Positions 25,664-35,098 of a DNA stretch of 64,000 nucleotides are shown here, piece by piece. This DNA is from CAZHNW01 sp942491575. Its GTDB lineage: Bacteria; Spirochaetota; UBA4802; UBA5550. The first letter of the stretch is position 1; every line of letters begins with the position of its first letter. Made by a program: the position numbers and the translations under genes. Location of the stretch: positions 2,480,001 to 2,544,000 of the forward strand of contig CALOBT010000025.1 in assembly GCA_942491575.1 (NCBI GenBank). Direction: 5' to 3'. The notes beneath the pieces were generated by a model. That model saw only the letters and a list, made by a program, of their open reading frames with translations, did not search any database and had not been told where the DNA came from.

Positions 25664-26749
25664 CTACTCTGAACAATTTTTAATTACGGCAGCTGCTATA
25701 TTCTCGAGGGGCAGCACCTCATCTACAGCATTTAATTTTATGGCCTCCTGGGGCATTCCGAAAACTACGCTGGTAGCTTCGTCCTGTGCGATGTTAAAGG
25801 CCCCCAACTCTTTCATTTCAAGCATTCCATGAGCACCATCGTCCCCCATGCCGGTCATAATAATGCCTACTGAATTAGCACCGGCATATTTGGCTGATGA
25901 TCGAAAGAGAACATCAACTGAAGGGCGGTGCCTGCTTACCAGGGGGCCGTCCTTTATTTCCACGTGATACCTTGCGCCGCTCCTTTTGACCAGGGTATGC
26001 TTATTCCCCGGTGCAATAAGGGCCCTTCCCCGCAATACGGAATCACCGTGCTCAGCTTCCTTCACTTCAACCTGACAAATACTATTGAGTCTGTCGGCAA
26101 AAGCACGTGTAAAATTTTCCGGCATATGCTGCACAATAACAATCCCCGGACTGTCAAGAGGCAGACCCTGAAGAAATACTCTCAGAGCTTCTGTCCCTCC
26201 CGTAGAGGCCCCAACTACAACAATTTTTTCCGTTGTCTTGATCATCGCATTCGATTTTGGCTTTGATAATACTGCATCGGCTGTTAATTTCTTTGAGACC
26301 TCTCTCATCTTTGGCCAGGGCATCGTCGTTTTATTCATTCGCGCTTTTGCGGCGGCCTTTACTGAATCACATATGATAATTTTTGAATCTTCCAGATAAT
26401 CCCTGATACCCATTTTTGGTTTTGTTATTATATCCAGGGCTCCATACTCCAGGGCCCTCAGAGTGGTCTCCGCCCCCTTTTCAGCAAGACTTGAACAGAT
26501 AACAACAGGAATCGGGTGCTGAGTCATAATTTTATGCAAAAACGTGAGGCCATCCATCCTTGGCATTTCAATATCAAGTGTTATGACATCGGGCACTTCA
26601 TTTTTCATTTTTTCCGCAGCAAAGTATGGATCCGACGCGGCAGCCATGACTTCTATATCCGGATCCGATTCCAGTATACCAGTCAGGGTCTCCCGTACAA
26701 CAGCCGAATCATCGACTATAAGCACTCTAATTTTTTTCTTTTTTTCCAT
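25664..26749 (-). CDS. cheB: Protein-glutamate methylesterase CheB
   Basis: The protein has an N-terminal receiver (VLIVDDSAVVRETL; phosphorylated Asp in VITLDIEMPRMDG) and a C-terminal methylesterase with catalytic Ser in VVGASTGGTEALR, His in IVQHMPENFTRAF and Asp in IMTGMGDDGAHGM. It removes methyl groups from receptors for adaptation. An in-frame GTG lies at 26758, but GAGGAG sits just before the ATG at 26749, which I take as the start (361 residues). CheR follows upstream in the same operon. Confidence 0.97.
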   Translation of the reverse strand: MEKKKKIRVLIVDDSAVVRETLTGILESDPDIEVMAAASDPYFAAEKMKNEVPDVITLDIEMPRMDGLTFLHKIMTQHPIPVVICSSLAEKGAETTLRALEYGALDIITKPKMGIRDYLEDSKIIICDSVKAAAKARMNKTTMPWPKMREVSKKLTADAVLSKPKSNAMIKTTEKIVVVGASTGGTEALRVFLQGLPLDSPGIVIVQHMPENFTRAFADRLNSICQVEVKEAEHGDSVLRGRALIAPGNKHTLVKRSGARYHVEIKDGPLVSRHRPSVDVLFRSSAKYAGANSVGIIMTGMGDDGAHGMLEMKELGAFNIAQDEATSVVFGMPQEAIKLNAVDEVLPLENIAAAVIKNCSE

Positions 26750-26775
26750 ACTCCTCACTGGATTAAAATAATCAT

Positions 26776-27654
26776 TTATCGATATTTTTGATATACCGTC
26801 GGAGCAATAGCCTTAAAACGCACATCGTACCCATGCATTGATTCAGAACTGCCTATAAATAGGTATCCCCCCGGTGAAAGTAATTTATGAAATTTTCTAA
26901 AAATACTTTCCTGAGTTATACGGTCAAAATATATCAAGACATTCCGACAAAAAATTACATCCATCACATCGGGGATTCCGTATCCTGTTTCAATCAGATT
27001 ATGCCTCTTAAAAATGACCTTGTTTCTCAATTCAGGAACCACCCTCCAAAATCCTTTCCTGGGACCCTTGCCGTGCATCATATATTTTTGCCGCAAATCA
27101 GCCGGCAACTGATGAACATCCTTATCACGATATACGCCCCTTTCACCGATTTTTAATACTTCCGTATCGATATCAGTTGCAAGGATTGAAAAATCACCAA
27201 ATGTACTTTTTTTCAAGTAGTTATCAGTAACCGATGCAATGGTATACGGCTCTTCTCCAGTGGAACAGCCGGCACTCCAGAAAAATATTTTACTTTCTTT
27301 TTTAAATCTTTCCCGTTGGACAAGGTCAGGAAGAACCACATCCTGGAGAACCTGGAAATGATTATTTTCGCGGAAAAACTCAGTCTTATTAATGCTGACA
27401 GCATTTATCATCCTGTAGAGTTCAAGGGTATGACCCTCAGGTGTTGATAAATATTTATAATAATCAGCGAATGACAAAATTTCCAGGTCAATAATACGTT
27501 TCCTCAGTCTTGTCATGAGCATATACTTTTTTTTATCGGAAAGATGAATGCCGCTCACCTTATAGATGAGATCTCTCAGCAGCCTGAATTCATTATCAGA
27601 CATATCAACATCGAAGGCACTCCACTGATTGTTATTTTCAACCATCACATTCAT
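26776..27654 (-). CDS. cheR: Chemotaxis protein methyltransferase CheR
   Basis: The 292-residue protein has the all-helical N-terminal CheR domain (FRLLRDLIYKVSGIHLSDKKKYML) and the SAM-binding fold with KIFFWSAGCSTGEEPYTIA, ILATDIDTEVL and DVIFCRNVLIYFD. It methylates receptor glutamates with SAM. GGAAAGA precedes the ATG. It is followed by cheB, its adaptation partner. Confidence 0.97.
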   Translation of the reverse strand: MNVMVENNNQWSAFDVDMSDNEFRLLRDLIYKVSGIHLSDKKKYMLMTRLRKRIIDLEILSFADYYKYLSTPEGHTLELYRMINAVSINKTEFFRENNHFQVLQDVVLPDLVQRERFKKESKIFFWSAGCSTGEEPYTIASVTDNYLKKSTFGDFSILATDIDTEVLKIGERGVYRDKDVHQLPADLRQKYMMHGKGPRKGFWRVVPELRNKVIFKRHNLIETGYGIPDVMDVIFCRNVLIYFDRITQESIFRKFHKLLSPGGYLFIGSSESMHGYDVRFKAIAPTVYQKYR

Positions 27655-27693
27655 ATTCTTTCCAATATTCTGAATTAATCAGTTTTTCTGTTG

Positions 27694-29769
27694 TTATGCT
27701 CTATCAAAATGCCTATCCTCTTCATCCAGTTTGATCTCTACTCCAGACTTTTGTTCATCCTCTTTTTTCGAAGTTTCATGAATACTATATAATGAGTTCA
27801 ATTCAATATTTGAATTCTTCATTTCGCTCTGCCGATTCTGTATTTTATTTGCAACTATTCCTTCCAGGGATTGAATTATTGTTTCTTCAATTTTAAAATA
27901 TTCTGCTATATCTTTTAGCTGAACAGCCTGGCTTGCCAATTCTTCGGATGTGCTGGCCATTTCCTCCGTTCCAGTAGTATTTTCCTGAATGACCTTATCA
28001 AGCTGTTCTATAGCGCCGGTGACTTGCTCAATTCCGCTGGCCTGTTCAGAACTCGATGCATTGATCTCCTGCACGAGTTCTGATGTTTTGCGTATTTGGG
28101 GAATAATCGACTCGATAAGATTTCCCGCACGCTCAGCAATCTCAACACTGTTGCTGGAGAGCTCACTGATTTCTCCTGCGGCATCACCACTTCGCGCCGC
28201 CAGGTTTCGAACTTCATCTGCCACTACGGCAAATCCCTTTCCATGTTCCCCTGCACGGGCAGCCTCTATGGCTGCGTTAAGGGCAAGCATGTTTGTCTGA
28301 CGGGCGATATCTTCAATGATTCCAATCTTTTCGGCAATACTCTTCATGGCATCCACTGTTTTTACTACAGCTTCCCCCCCTTCAATCGCATCCTTCGATG
28401 CCTTTTCGGCAATACCGGCAGTCTCTCTTGCATTGTCGGCGTTCTGCACAACAGCACTGTTCATCTCCTCCATGGAACTGGAGACTTCTTCAACACTGGA
28501 GGCCTGCTCTGAAGCACTTTGGGCCATCTCATCGGCAGTAGAACTCATTTGTTCACTGCCGGTGGCAACCTGATTTGCAGCTGCCCGCACATTAAGTACA
28601 AAAGATTTCAGGTTCTTTATCATCAGGTTAATGTTTTGCTTCATATTTTCAAAATCACCTTTATACTGGATTGTTATCTCTTCGGGAATTTCTCCCTTAC
28701 TTATCAATCCTACATTTTCGTGTATAATACTCCACGGACCGGAAATATTTTCCAGGGTCTGATTTATTATATTAATTATATTATTATATTCACCCTGAAA
28801 TTTTTGGGCCTCTCCTCTATATGAAAGGTCGCCCTCTTCTGTTGCCTTAGCCAGTTCACGGAAAATATCTACAAATGAAACAAGTATTGTTAAGATTTCA
28901 TTAAAAGCGGTTCCAAGATCTCCCTCAATCTTATTTTTCAAACTGCTGCTGTTTAAATCACCTCCTGCAATATCCTTTGCCTGTGCAACTAGCATGTTTA
29001 AACTTTTTAGCATTGAGTTAAATGATTCTGATAACATACCGATTTCATCGGTACTTTTAACTTCTAATTCTTCAAGATTTAAATTACCCTTGGCAATCTC
29101 CTTAATCTTATCCATGACTGTATTCAACGGTTTGCTGATTGCGCGTACAACAAAATAAGAAGTTATCCCAAGAAATAAAAGTGTTAAAAGGGTTCCAATG
29201 ATAATAAAAAATTGTGTAAATACAGCTTTTTCTTCTGATTCCTTTGATCTGTTTGTCATTAAATCCTTTTCTTCTTTTTCCATCTCATCAAAAAACACCC
29301 TCATCTTATCCATTACGGCTTTCCCTTTATCTGTTAAAACAACTGCAAGTGCGGCATCAAAGCCCTTATCTCTTCTTAAATTAATTGTTTCCCTGAGTTC
29401 TGAATATTTTGCTTCAATGAGGGGTTTCATTTCAGCAAGTCTTTTCTGCTGTCTGTCATTATCCGAGGTAAGATCTTTTATTTTCGCAAATATTTCCTGG
29501 CTTGGTTTAATTGAATTATTAAAGGGATCGAGATAATTTTCTTTACCTGTAACAAGGTATCCCCGTTGACCTGTTTCAGCATCTTTCAAAACTGATTTCA
29601 ATAATTCAAGATTCAATAATACCTCATTTGTATGTTGAACCCATTTATTATCCTCATAAAGAGTTCTTGTACTGTTAAAAGATATCAAACCGACTATTAG
29701 AAACATGATCAAAGCCAGTACTACTGTGCCACCGATTTTTTTCCCTATTTTTAAATTAGAAAGTTGCAT
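27694..29769 (-). CDS. Methyl-accepting chemotaxis protein with CHASE3 sensor
   Basis: The receptor (691 residues from the ATG at 29769) has a first span at about 9-31, an extracytoplasmic helical CHASE3 domain (NEVLLNLELLKSVLKDAETGQRGYLVTG is its signature), a second span (FFIIIGTLLTLLFLGITSYFVV), HAMP-type linkers, and a long cytoplasmic coiled coil. The hairpin tip NMLALNAAIEAARAGEHGKGFAVVADEVRNLA is the CheA/CheW contact. The region from about 275 to 400 holds a second helical module between HAMP and the signalling part. There is no CheR-tethering pentapeptide at the C-terminus. GGAGGCGGG favours the ATG at 29769 over 29787. It is the first gene of the che operon. Confidence 0.95.
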   Translation of the reverse strand: MQLSNLKIGKKIGGTVVLALIMFLIVGLISFNSTRTLYEDNKWVQHTNEVLLNLELLKSVLKDAETGQRGYLVTGKENYLDPFNNSIKPSQEIFAKIKDLTSDNDRQQKRLAEMKPLIEAKYSELRETINLRRDKGFDAALAVVLTDKGKAVMDKMRVFFDEMEKEEKDLMTNRSKESEEKAVFTQFFIIIGTLLTLLFLGITSYFVVRAISKPLNTVMDKIKEIAKGNLNLEELEVKSTDEIGMLSESFNSMLKSLNMLVAQAKDIAGGDLNSSSLKNKIEGDLGTAFNEILTILVSFVDIFRELAKATEEGDLSYRGEAQKFQGEYNNIINIINQTLENISGPWSIIHENVGLISKGEIPEEITIQYKGDFENMKQNINLMIKNLKSFVLNVRAAANQVATGSEQMSSTADEMAQSASEQASSVEEVSSSMEEMNSAVVQNADNARETAGIAEKASKDAIEGGEAVVKTVDAMKSIAEKIGIIEDIARQTNMLALNAAIEAARAGEHGKGFAVVADEVRNLAARSGDAAGEISELSSNSVEIAERAGNLIESIIPQIRKTSELVQEINASSSEQASGIEQVTGAIEQLDKVIQENTTGTEEMASTSEELASQAVQLKDIAEYFKIEETIIQSLEGIVANKIQNRQSEMKNSNIELNSLYSIHETSKKEDEQKSGVEIKLDEEDRHFDRA

Positions 29770-29982
29770 TATTCCCGCCTCCAACATTTAATTTTTAAAC
29801 TTTGAACATATCTAAAAACGATTAGACTTATCTAAATTGCAAAACATCAATAAATCCAATCGTGGGAAAATTGATAAACCGCTTTAACCTGTTTTACATA
29901 TCTCACACATAATGTTTTCCTTAATTATTATTTATTTTATATTGTTATTTCCATTTAGCCTTTTGAAATCATTATGATGACA

Positions 29983-30180
29983 TCAATAGCATGGATGACT
30001 AAGATCGATGACACCCCTCTTACAGGTAAATTTTTCTGAAATTTCAACACTGATCAGGCAAAGAAATTTTCTCAACTTAATTATATTACAGGCATATTTC
30101 GATTTGCAGATTTCAAGTGTGACGCAGCATTTCTCGTCTACAGCCTGGCGAGCAACTTCGGCTTTGTGTACTGCCTGCAT
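29983..30180 (-). pseudogene. Decayed CheW copy, N-terminal fragment
   Basis: The 65-residue frame starts MQAVHKAEVARQAVDEKCCV and aligns without gaps to the first ~62 residues of the intact CheW at 31562-32056 (MQTVHQAEVAHHIVEESQYV), including SKY, VREVL/LRKFL, LISV and KGVIDL. It then ends at a stop and the remaining hundred residues of the fold are missing. It is a tandem duplicate that lost its C-terminal part. Confidence 0.8.
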
Positions 30181-30565
30181 AAATCTTTCCTCCGATCATA
30201 AGATACTTCAGGAAAAGAATAAGCATTTCATTTGCCAAAAAAGGAGTTGAATAATAATTATATACTACAAACAAGCGGTTTTGCAATCATTTTAAAAAAA
30301 ACATCTGATATTAATTAAATCTATCGATCAATTTAAAATAAACTTATAATGTAAATGTTACTTTTTAATTTTCCATATACAAAAAGAATGGTCCTTGATG
30401 AAATCATATTAAGTAAATTAAATATTTGCTTATGACTTCAGACAGTGAAGATAAAACTTAACTGCATAATACAACAGCATGCGCACGGTTAGACGCATGT
30501 AGACATTTACTAATCCGAAATATGAAAGTAATATTTACCTGTCGGACATTTTCAAATAGTCGGTA
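30181..30565. other. AT-rich spacer, no gene seen
   Basis: About 385 bases of AT-rich sequence between the CheW remnant and the next promoter. I see no coding frame, repeat or RNA that I can support. Confidence 0.4.
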
Positions 30566-30595
30566 TTGACAATGGAGCCTACTATATGGTGTAAT
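30566..30595 (+). promoter_or_regulatory. Sigma-70-type promoter
   Basis: Perfect TTGACA at 30566-30571, an 18-base spacer and TGTAAT at 30590-30595, about 40 bases before the ATG of the beta-barrel-like gene. Confidence 0.65.
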
Positions 30596-30637
30596 AATAA
30601 AGTTATTTATTATAATAATTGAACCAGGAGGATATTC

Positions 30638-31327
30638 ATGAATTTCAAAAGGATGAAATTTTTCATTACAATTATTACAGTTTCAATAATTTTTATTTCA
30701 TTTGATTTATTTGCATATTGGCCTTTGGGGACCGATGATGCAGGGGTTGGCCCGTTAGGCGTCATTGAAATTAAAGCAAGATATGATATGGGAAGAGAGG
30801 ATGACAATAACAGTCATGTTATTGGACATGAATTATTACTTGGTCTTGGAAGGGGAAGTTTAGCCTTTAGTATCCCCTATACCCTTAATGGGACGGGAAA
30901 GGGATTAAATGGTGTGACAATTTTCGGCAAACTATTATGTTTTGGAAAGGATAACAATACCGGAATGTTAACTCTAAAAACGGTTTATAATGCACCAGGT
31001 AATTCATATGATTTATTACTTCTTGGGTCAAAAAAAATTTTCAATCCCCTCTTAACTCATATCAATATTGGATGGAAAAATGATTTTAACAAAAATTATT
31101 TATCTTACGGAGTAGCCTTTGATTATATGATTATCAAGATGCTAAATGTTATCGCTGAAATAACAGGGGAGTATAACAAGAATAACCAGCCGGTAAAATT
31201 TTTAGGCGGCTTCATTTTTAAACCAAATGATATGACAGCCATTCACGTAGCAGCAGGTGCGGGTATCACTAAAGAGGCTGACGATTTTGTTGTTACTGTT
31301 GGGACGACATTCACTTTAAAAGATTAA
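30638..31327 (+). CDS. Predicted outer-membrane beta-barrel protein
   Basis: The 229-residue protein has a signal peptide (hydrophobic residues 8-26, ending SFDLFA) and a mature part of alternating short beta strands rich in Gly and aromatics, ending in FVVTVGTTFTLKD, a terminal strand pattern of outer-membrane proteins. The WPLGTDDAGV start of the mature part resembles proteins of the MetA-like transporter/barrel group, recalled and not certain. AGGAGG lies before the ATG. It is monocistronic, between a good promoter and a hairpin, and interrupts the chemotaxis region. Confidence 0.75.
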   Translation: MNFKRMKFFITIITVSIIFISFDLFAYWPLGTDDAGVGPLGVIEIKARYDMGREDDNNSHVIGHELLLGLGRGSLAFSIPYTLNGTGKGLNGVTIFGKLLCFGKDNNTGMLTLKTVYNAPGNSYDLLLLGSKKIFNPLLTHINIGWKNDFNKNYLSYGVAFDYMIIKMLNVIAEITGEYNKNNQPVKFLGGFIFKPNDMTAIHVAAGAGITKEADDFVVTVGTTFTLKD

Positions 31328-31337
31328 ATACAAATAT

Positions 31338-31367
31338 CATTCTGAAATAAATCATTTTTTCAGAATG
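31338..31367 (+). terminator. Hairpin after the beta-barrel gene
   Basis: CATTCTGAAA and TTTCAGAATG form a 10-bp stem with a 10-base loop just after the stop. The tail has no T run. Confidence 0.45.
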
Positions 31368-31561
31368 CCCTAAGGCTCTGTCAGATATTTTCAGTGATAC
31401 CAGGCCATACTGTTTGTATCTGACTTCATTCTTTTCTTTAATCCAGAAAGATATACTTTTTCACTAATAATATATAACTTGAAACCAATCTGATCTACCC
31501 TTAGGTGAATCATAAAAAGTCAACTCCAGTTTTTTAATTGCCGGCAAATTACTCTCTCTAT

Positions 31562-32056
31562 TTATTTTGCTTCTATCATTTCCATCTCTTCTTTTGAAAG
31601 TATCCTGTCAATATCGAGAATAATTATTAGTTCCTCTTCAAAGCGGGCAATGCCGCGAATATAATCCTTTTCAATATCTGCATCGGAACTGAATTTTTTG
31701 GATTCCTTAATATCATGTGGTGAAATTCGGATAACATCCGATACAGAATCTACAACAAGGCCAACAAGGACATTAGCATATTCTATAATTACAATCACCG
31801 TATCATCATTGTATTCCTCCTCGTTTAAATTGAATTTTATTCTGGCATCAATAACGGGAACAACTTCTCCGCGAAGGTCTATAACTCCCTTCATGTAGGA
31901 TAGTTTATTGGGGACTTCAGTAATACTTATCAGGTACAGGACCTCCCTGACTTTCATGACATCAATGCCATATTTTGATTTACCGATTTTAAAAGTTACA
32001 TACTGCGACTCCTCGACAATGTGGTGAGCAACTTCAGCTTGATGTACTGTCTGCAT
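31562..32056 (-). CDS. cheW: Second CheW-type coupling protein
   Basis: The 164-residue protein is a complete CheW domain: YVTFKIGKSKYGIDVMKVREVLYL, SYMKGVIDLRGEVVPVIDARIKF, and ANVLVGLVVDSVSDVIRI. It couples receptors to CheA. It lies alone, 1.8 kb from the che operon promoter side, and shares its N-terminal sequence with the broken copy at 29983. GGGAGG precedes the ATG. Confidence 0.94.
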   Translation of the reverse strand: MQTVHQAEVAHHIVEESQYVTFKIGKSKYGIDVMKVREVLYLISITEVPNKLSYMKGVIDLRGEVVPVIDARIKFNLNEEEYNDDTVIVIIEYANVLVGLVVDSVSDVIRISPHDIKESKKFSSDADIEKDYIRGIARFEEELIIILDIDRILSKEEMEMIEAK

Positions 32057-32408
32057 TTATCCCTCCCGGTGTATTCATATGGTATAGGGGAAAAACCATG
32101 CTTAATAATTAGAAATAATTCAATCTGGTCGTTATTATATACGCAAGATCAAACTTCCTTCAATAAAAAAAGAAGGGGTACAGACATTAATAAAATTCAT
32201 TACTGTATTTATAAACCAAGAAAGTGAAAATTAAACGGAACAAATTTCTATATACAAATAAGCCTATCGCAGGGTTTTTCATCTTACCAAACGGGTAATT
32301 TCTTCGCTCTCTTCGACGACCCTCAGGGGACGATAGAGTACCGTGCGGGCTGCGAATCGGAAATTAGCAGAGTCTGAGTGACGAGCATGCATGCAATATA
32401 TGTTTGGT
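32057..32408. other. Intergenic region with a GC-richer island and 37-codon frame
   Basis: Most is AT-rich, but 32260-32395 is clearly richer in GC. On the minus strand this island holds a frame at 32279-32392 reading MHARHSDSANFRFAARTVLY then RPLRVVEESEEITRLVR. The composition is protein-like, yet there is no ribosome site. It may be a repeat-borne or transferred fragment. Confidence 0.4.
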
Positions 32409-33932
32409 TCAAATTGTTTCAACCTCCGCTATACACGTATCGTTCTTCCACTTCGTGCCCCTGTATACTGATTTAATCTCAATAACTATAATGTATCCGT
32501 TAGGTGAATTTTTTTTTATTCTAACAGGGATTTTTTTCTTTACAGGAAGGTCATCGAAGGAGACCTCAAAGGAATTTAACTCATTTCCAAATTTAAAGTT
32601 GCAGTAGAGCTGGTACTTGTTTTCATATATGGTTATTTTTGCCCGGTGCAGCCTGTTATGCATTTTAAAAAGTCGTCTGTTCCCATGACCCGGAAAAACG
32701 CTGATATACCTGATTTCCTTTTCAGAATAAAAGGCAATTTTTTCACCAATACCGTTTCCCTTATCTCCCTCGATCCAGCATGTTTTGATATTATTATCAA
32801 AACATTTTTCAACACTATAAAGATAAGGTTTTATCGAATAGTAACTGGTTGCTGCACGCTTACCTTCCATGTGTGAAAGGTATAGGCGGGGTAATTTCTT
32901 ATCACATTTTTCATATTGAAAAAGATAAGAGGAATTTTTCAAAATATCGATGTATGTCAGTCCCCTCGCCGTTTTCGAATATTTATCCGCACCCTTTTTC
33001 AACAGCAGTGATATCATTTTATCATTTCCCATAAGAGCAGAATAATGAAGGGGAGTTACCCCGGTTTTATTTTTATGATTTATATCTGCACCGTTTTTGA
33101 TTAAAAATTTTGCCATCTGTACGTTCTTCATACGTGCAGTATAAAAAAACGGAGTAAATCCGGAATGATCATTTTCATCTATACGGGCACCGCTATCAAT
33201 AAGCAACTTAGACAGGGGAATGCTGCCCGAGCGGACAGCATAATACAGTGGTGTCTTCCCAAAAATATTTTTAACATTCAAAAATTTTCTCGATGCTCGA
33301 AGAAGATATATTATAGAAATAATATTCTCTTCACCTGAAGCAAGATGTAACGGTGAGTTGCCATCTTCGTTTACAATATCAGGATACGCCTTTTCATTGA
33401 TTAGTAGTTTTATTATTTTATGCTGCCCCTTCGCTGCTGATTCATGGAGGGGGGTCCAGCCTGATTTATCTGTTGCATTAACATCGCCACCTTTCGAAAC
33501 CAACAGCTTTGTAATTATTTTCATTCCATTCTTAGCCGCTTCGTGTAGTGGTGTGATACCCTTATCATCCCTGGAATTAATCCCGGCACCATTATTTATC
33601 AGCATTTTTGAAATTGCCCTGTTGCGGTATCTAATTGCCTCATGAAGGGGAGTCCTGCCGGCATAATCTGATTTATTTACATCTGCACCTTTTCTAATCA
33701 GGTAGTATACTATTCTGTATTTATTTTTCCTTTTGAAGGAAGATGATTGATAGATGGCGTAAAAAATGGCAGTTCTTCCTTTACTGTCAGTTTCTTCTAT
33801 TTTCGCACCTTTTTTCAGAGCCAGGTATACTTTTCTAAAATCTCCTTTGTATGACGCTTCATGAAGAGAAGTTGAACCGTGTCCCTGATTGAATACAAAA
33901 ATAAATGTTATAATCAATATTACTTTTTTCAT
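32409..33932 (-). CDS. Secreted ankyrin-repeat protein with C-terminal discoidin-like domain
   Basis: The 507-residue protein has a signal peptide (residues 1-20) and about nine ankyrin repeats from residue 22 to 330, with clear copies such as GRTPLHEAIRYRNRAISKML, GWTPLHESAAKGQHKIIKLL and GVTPLHYSALMGNDKMISLL. Residues 370-507 (CFDNNIKTCWIEGDKGNGIGE, then a beta-rich stretch) resemble the F5/8-type or NADase-type glycan-binding domain found in spirochaete surface proteins; this match is from memory of the D..TaWvEG.kGdGiGE pattern. It is exported and probably binds another protein or sugar in the envelope. Confidence 0.85.
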   Translation of the reverse strand: MKKVILIITFIFVFNQGHGSTSLHEASYKGDFRKVYLALKKGAKIEETDSKGRTAIFYAIYQSSSFKRKNKYRIVYYLIRKGADVNKSDYAGRTPLHEAIRYRNRAISKMLINNGAGINSRDDKGITPLHEAAKNGMKIITKLLVSKGGDVNATDKSGWTPLHESAAKGQHKIIKLLINEKAYPDIVNEDGNSPLHLASGEENIISIIYLLRASRKFLNVKNIFGKTPLYYAVRSGSIPLSKLLIDSGARIDENDHSGFTPFFYTARMKNVQMAKFLIKNGADINHKNKTGVTPLHYSALMGNDKMISLLLKKGADKYSKTARGLTYIDILKNSSYLFQYEKCDKKLPRLYLSHMEGKRAATSYYSIKPYLYSVEKCFDNNIKTCWIEGDKGNGIGEKIAFYSEKEIRYISVFPGHGNRRLFKMHNRLHRAKITIYENKYQLYCNFKFGNELNSFEVSFDDLPVKKKIPVRIKKNSPNGYIIVIEIKSVYRGTKWKNDTCIAEVETI

Positions 33933-34074
33933 AATAATTCTATCTTCGAAAGGACATCCAAACAGTTAAACTCTGAAATTTATCTAAGGATATCACAGGA
34001 TACCCTGTTCTTTCAATTAAATAATTATTTGAATTAATCAAATCTGCCTGTATAATTCTGAGAGAGGAAAAACC

Positions 34075-35031
34075 ATGTATAGAGTCATGACTATTATTAT
34101 CCTGTTCATTCTCGCGGCGGGTAATACCTTCGCAAAAAATTCAACCGCCCCTGTTTCCAGGGAAGGCGACAGCGGTTATAAAAAATTAAGGGATAACTAC
34201 AAAAAATATTTTCAGGAAAATATAAGCAACAGCGGACTCTTCTCTCACAACAGGCTTGAGTCGGAAGTTTTTTTATGGCACTTTAATGAACATACATCAT
34301 TTGGAAGGAAAAAGCATGTAGACTATCAAAAGAGAAAAAAATACAAAAATACTGTTGTGCTGCAAAGGTCAGGCAGAAAAAGACTTTATGACCATAACAT
34401 TTTTTTTTCAGAGATGTATAAAGGGAAGATAGTCCATCTGAAACATGGGCCATTAAAAGATATATTTAAAAAGGCCCTTTTTATTGATATCGGAAGCGGC
34501 ATCCTCTACGGAAAGGGTGCTCCCACGGTGAGGGATATATTTGAAGATGAGAGGGTCTGGGTAAATTTCAGTTTTATAGTTGCAACTGATATTAATGGCC
34601 GGTCGTGCAGGTATATTGACACCTATCATATTTCCAGAAAAAATTTGCCCTTCCCCGTAAAAGAAATAGATCTTAAACTAATCTGGCAGAGAGATTTTAA
34701 AAAATTAACCGCAGGACTTCTAAAAAAAAACAGTCCCTTAATTTTCAGGTCCGCCAATTCAGGCCCCGACCTCTATTATACCCCGGAAACACTTGAATAT
34801 CATTTCAGGGCAATGACTCTGACTTTTAAAGATAACAATCTCCTTTATCTCTTCAATAAATTTATATTATTCAAGGGGAAGGGGAAAATATATTTCGAAA
34901 AGATAGGTGAAATTGATTCCAGTGTTGGGATGAGCCATCACGGCAGAAAGTGGGAAAAGGTAGACTGGAAAAAAAGGAAACTGAAGGACGCCTTTACACC
35001 TGATCTTAAGGTTGTGAGGTTAAAAGAGTAA
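34075..35031 (+). CDS. Exported protein of unknown function
   Basis: The 318-residue product has a signal peptide (MYRVMTIIILFILAAGNTFA) and a basic mature part. The segment ALFIDIGSGILYGKGAPTVRDIFEDERVWVNFSFIVATD (about residues 134-172) looks like a nucleotide- or SAM-binding Rossmann core (glycine-rich loop then an acidic strand end), but an exported methyltransferase would be odd, so I do not assign a function. GAGAGAGG lies before the ATG. It is divergent from the ankyrin gene and ends before a long palindrome. Confidence 0.7.
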   Translation: MYRVMTIIILFILAAGNTFAKNSTAPVSREGDSGYKKLRDNYKKYFQENISNSGLFSHNRLESEVFLWHFNEHTSFGRKKHVDYQKRKKYKNTVVLQRSGRKRLYDHNIFFSEMYKGKIVHLKHGPLKDIFKKALFIDIGSGILYGKGAPTVRDIFEDERVWVNFSFIVATDINGRSCRYIDTYHISRKNLPFPVKEIDLKLIWQRDFKKLTAGLLKKNSPLIFRSANSGPDLYYTPETLEYHFRAMTLTFKDNNLLYLFNKFILFKGKGKIYFEKIGEIDSSVGMSHHGRKWEKVDWKKRKLKDAFTPDLKVVRLKE

Positions 35032-35047
35032 AATCTGCACTCATCGC

Positions 35048-35095
35048 CTGCTATCCGCTAACCCGGGGTTTAAACCCCGGATTAGCGGATAGCAG
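35048..35095. repeat. 48-bp near-perfect palindrome between convergent genes
   Basis: Two 24-base arms meet at a TTTAAA centre and differ at a single pair (C62/A81 of 35000). The arms begin CTGCTATCCGCTAA and continue into CCGGGGTTT. It lies between converging genes, so it can terminate both, but its length and GC-rich core look like a dispersed palindromic repeat of the REP type. Confidence 0.8.
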
Positions 35096-35098
35096 CTC

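Noticed and set aside
30008..30250. An 80-codon plus-strand frame in the che spacer
   Set aside because: It is antisense to the decayed CheW fragment and has no independent support.
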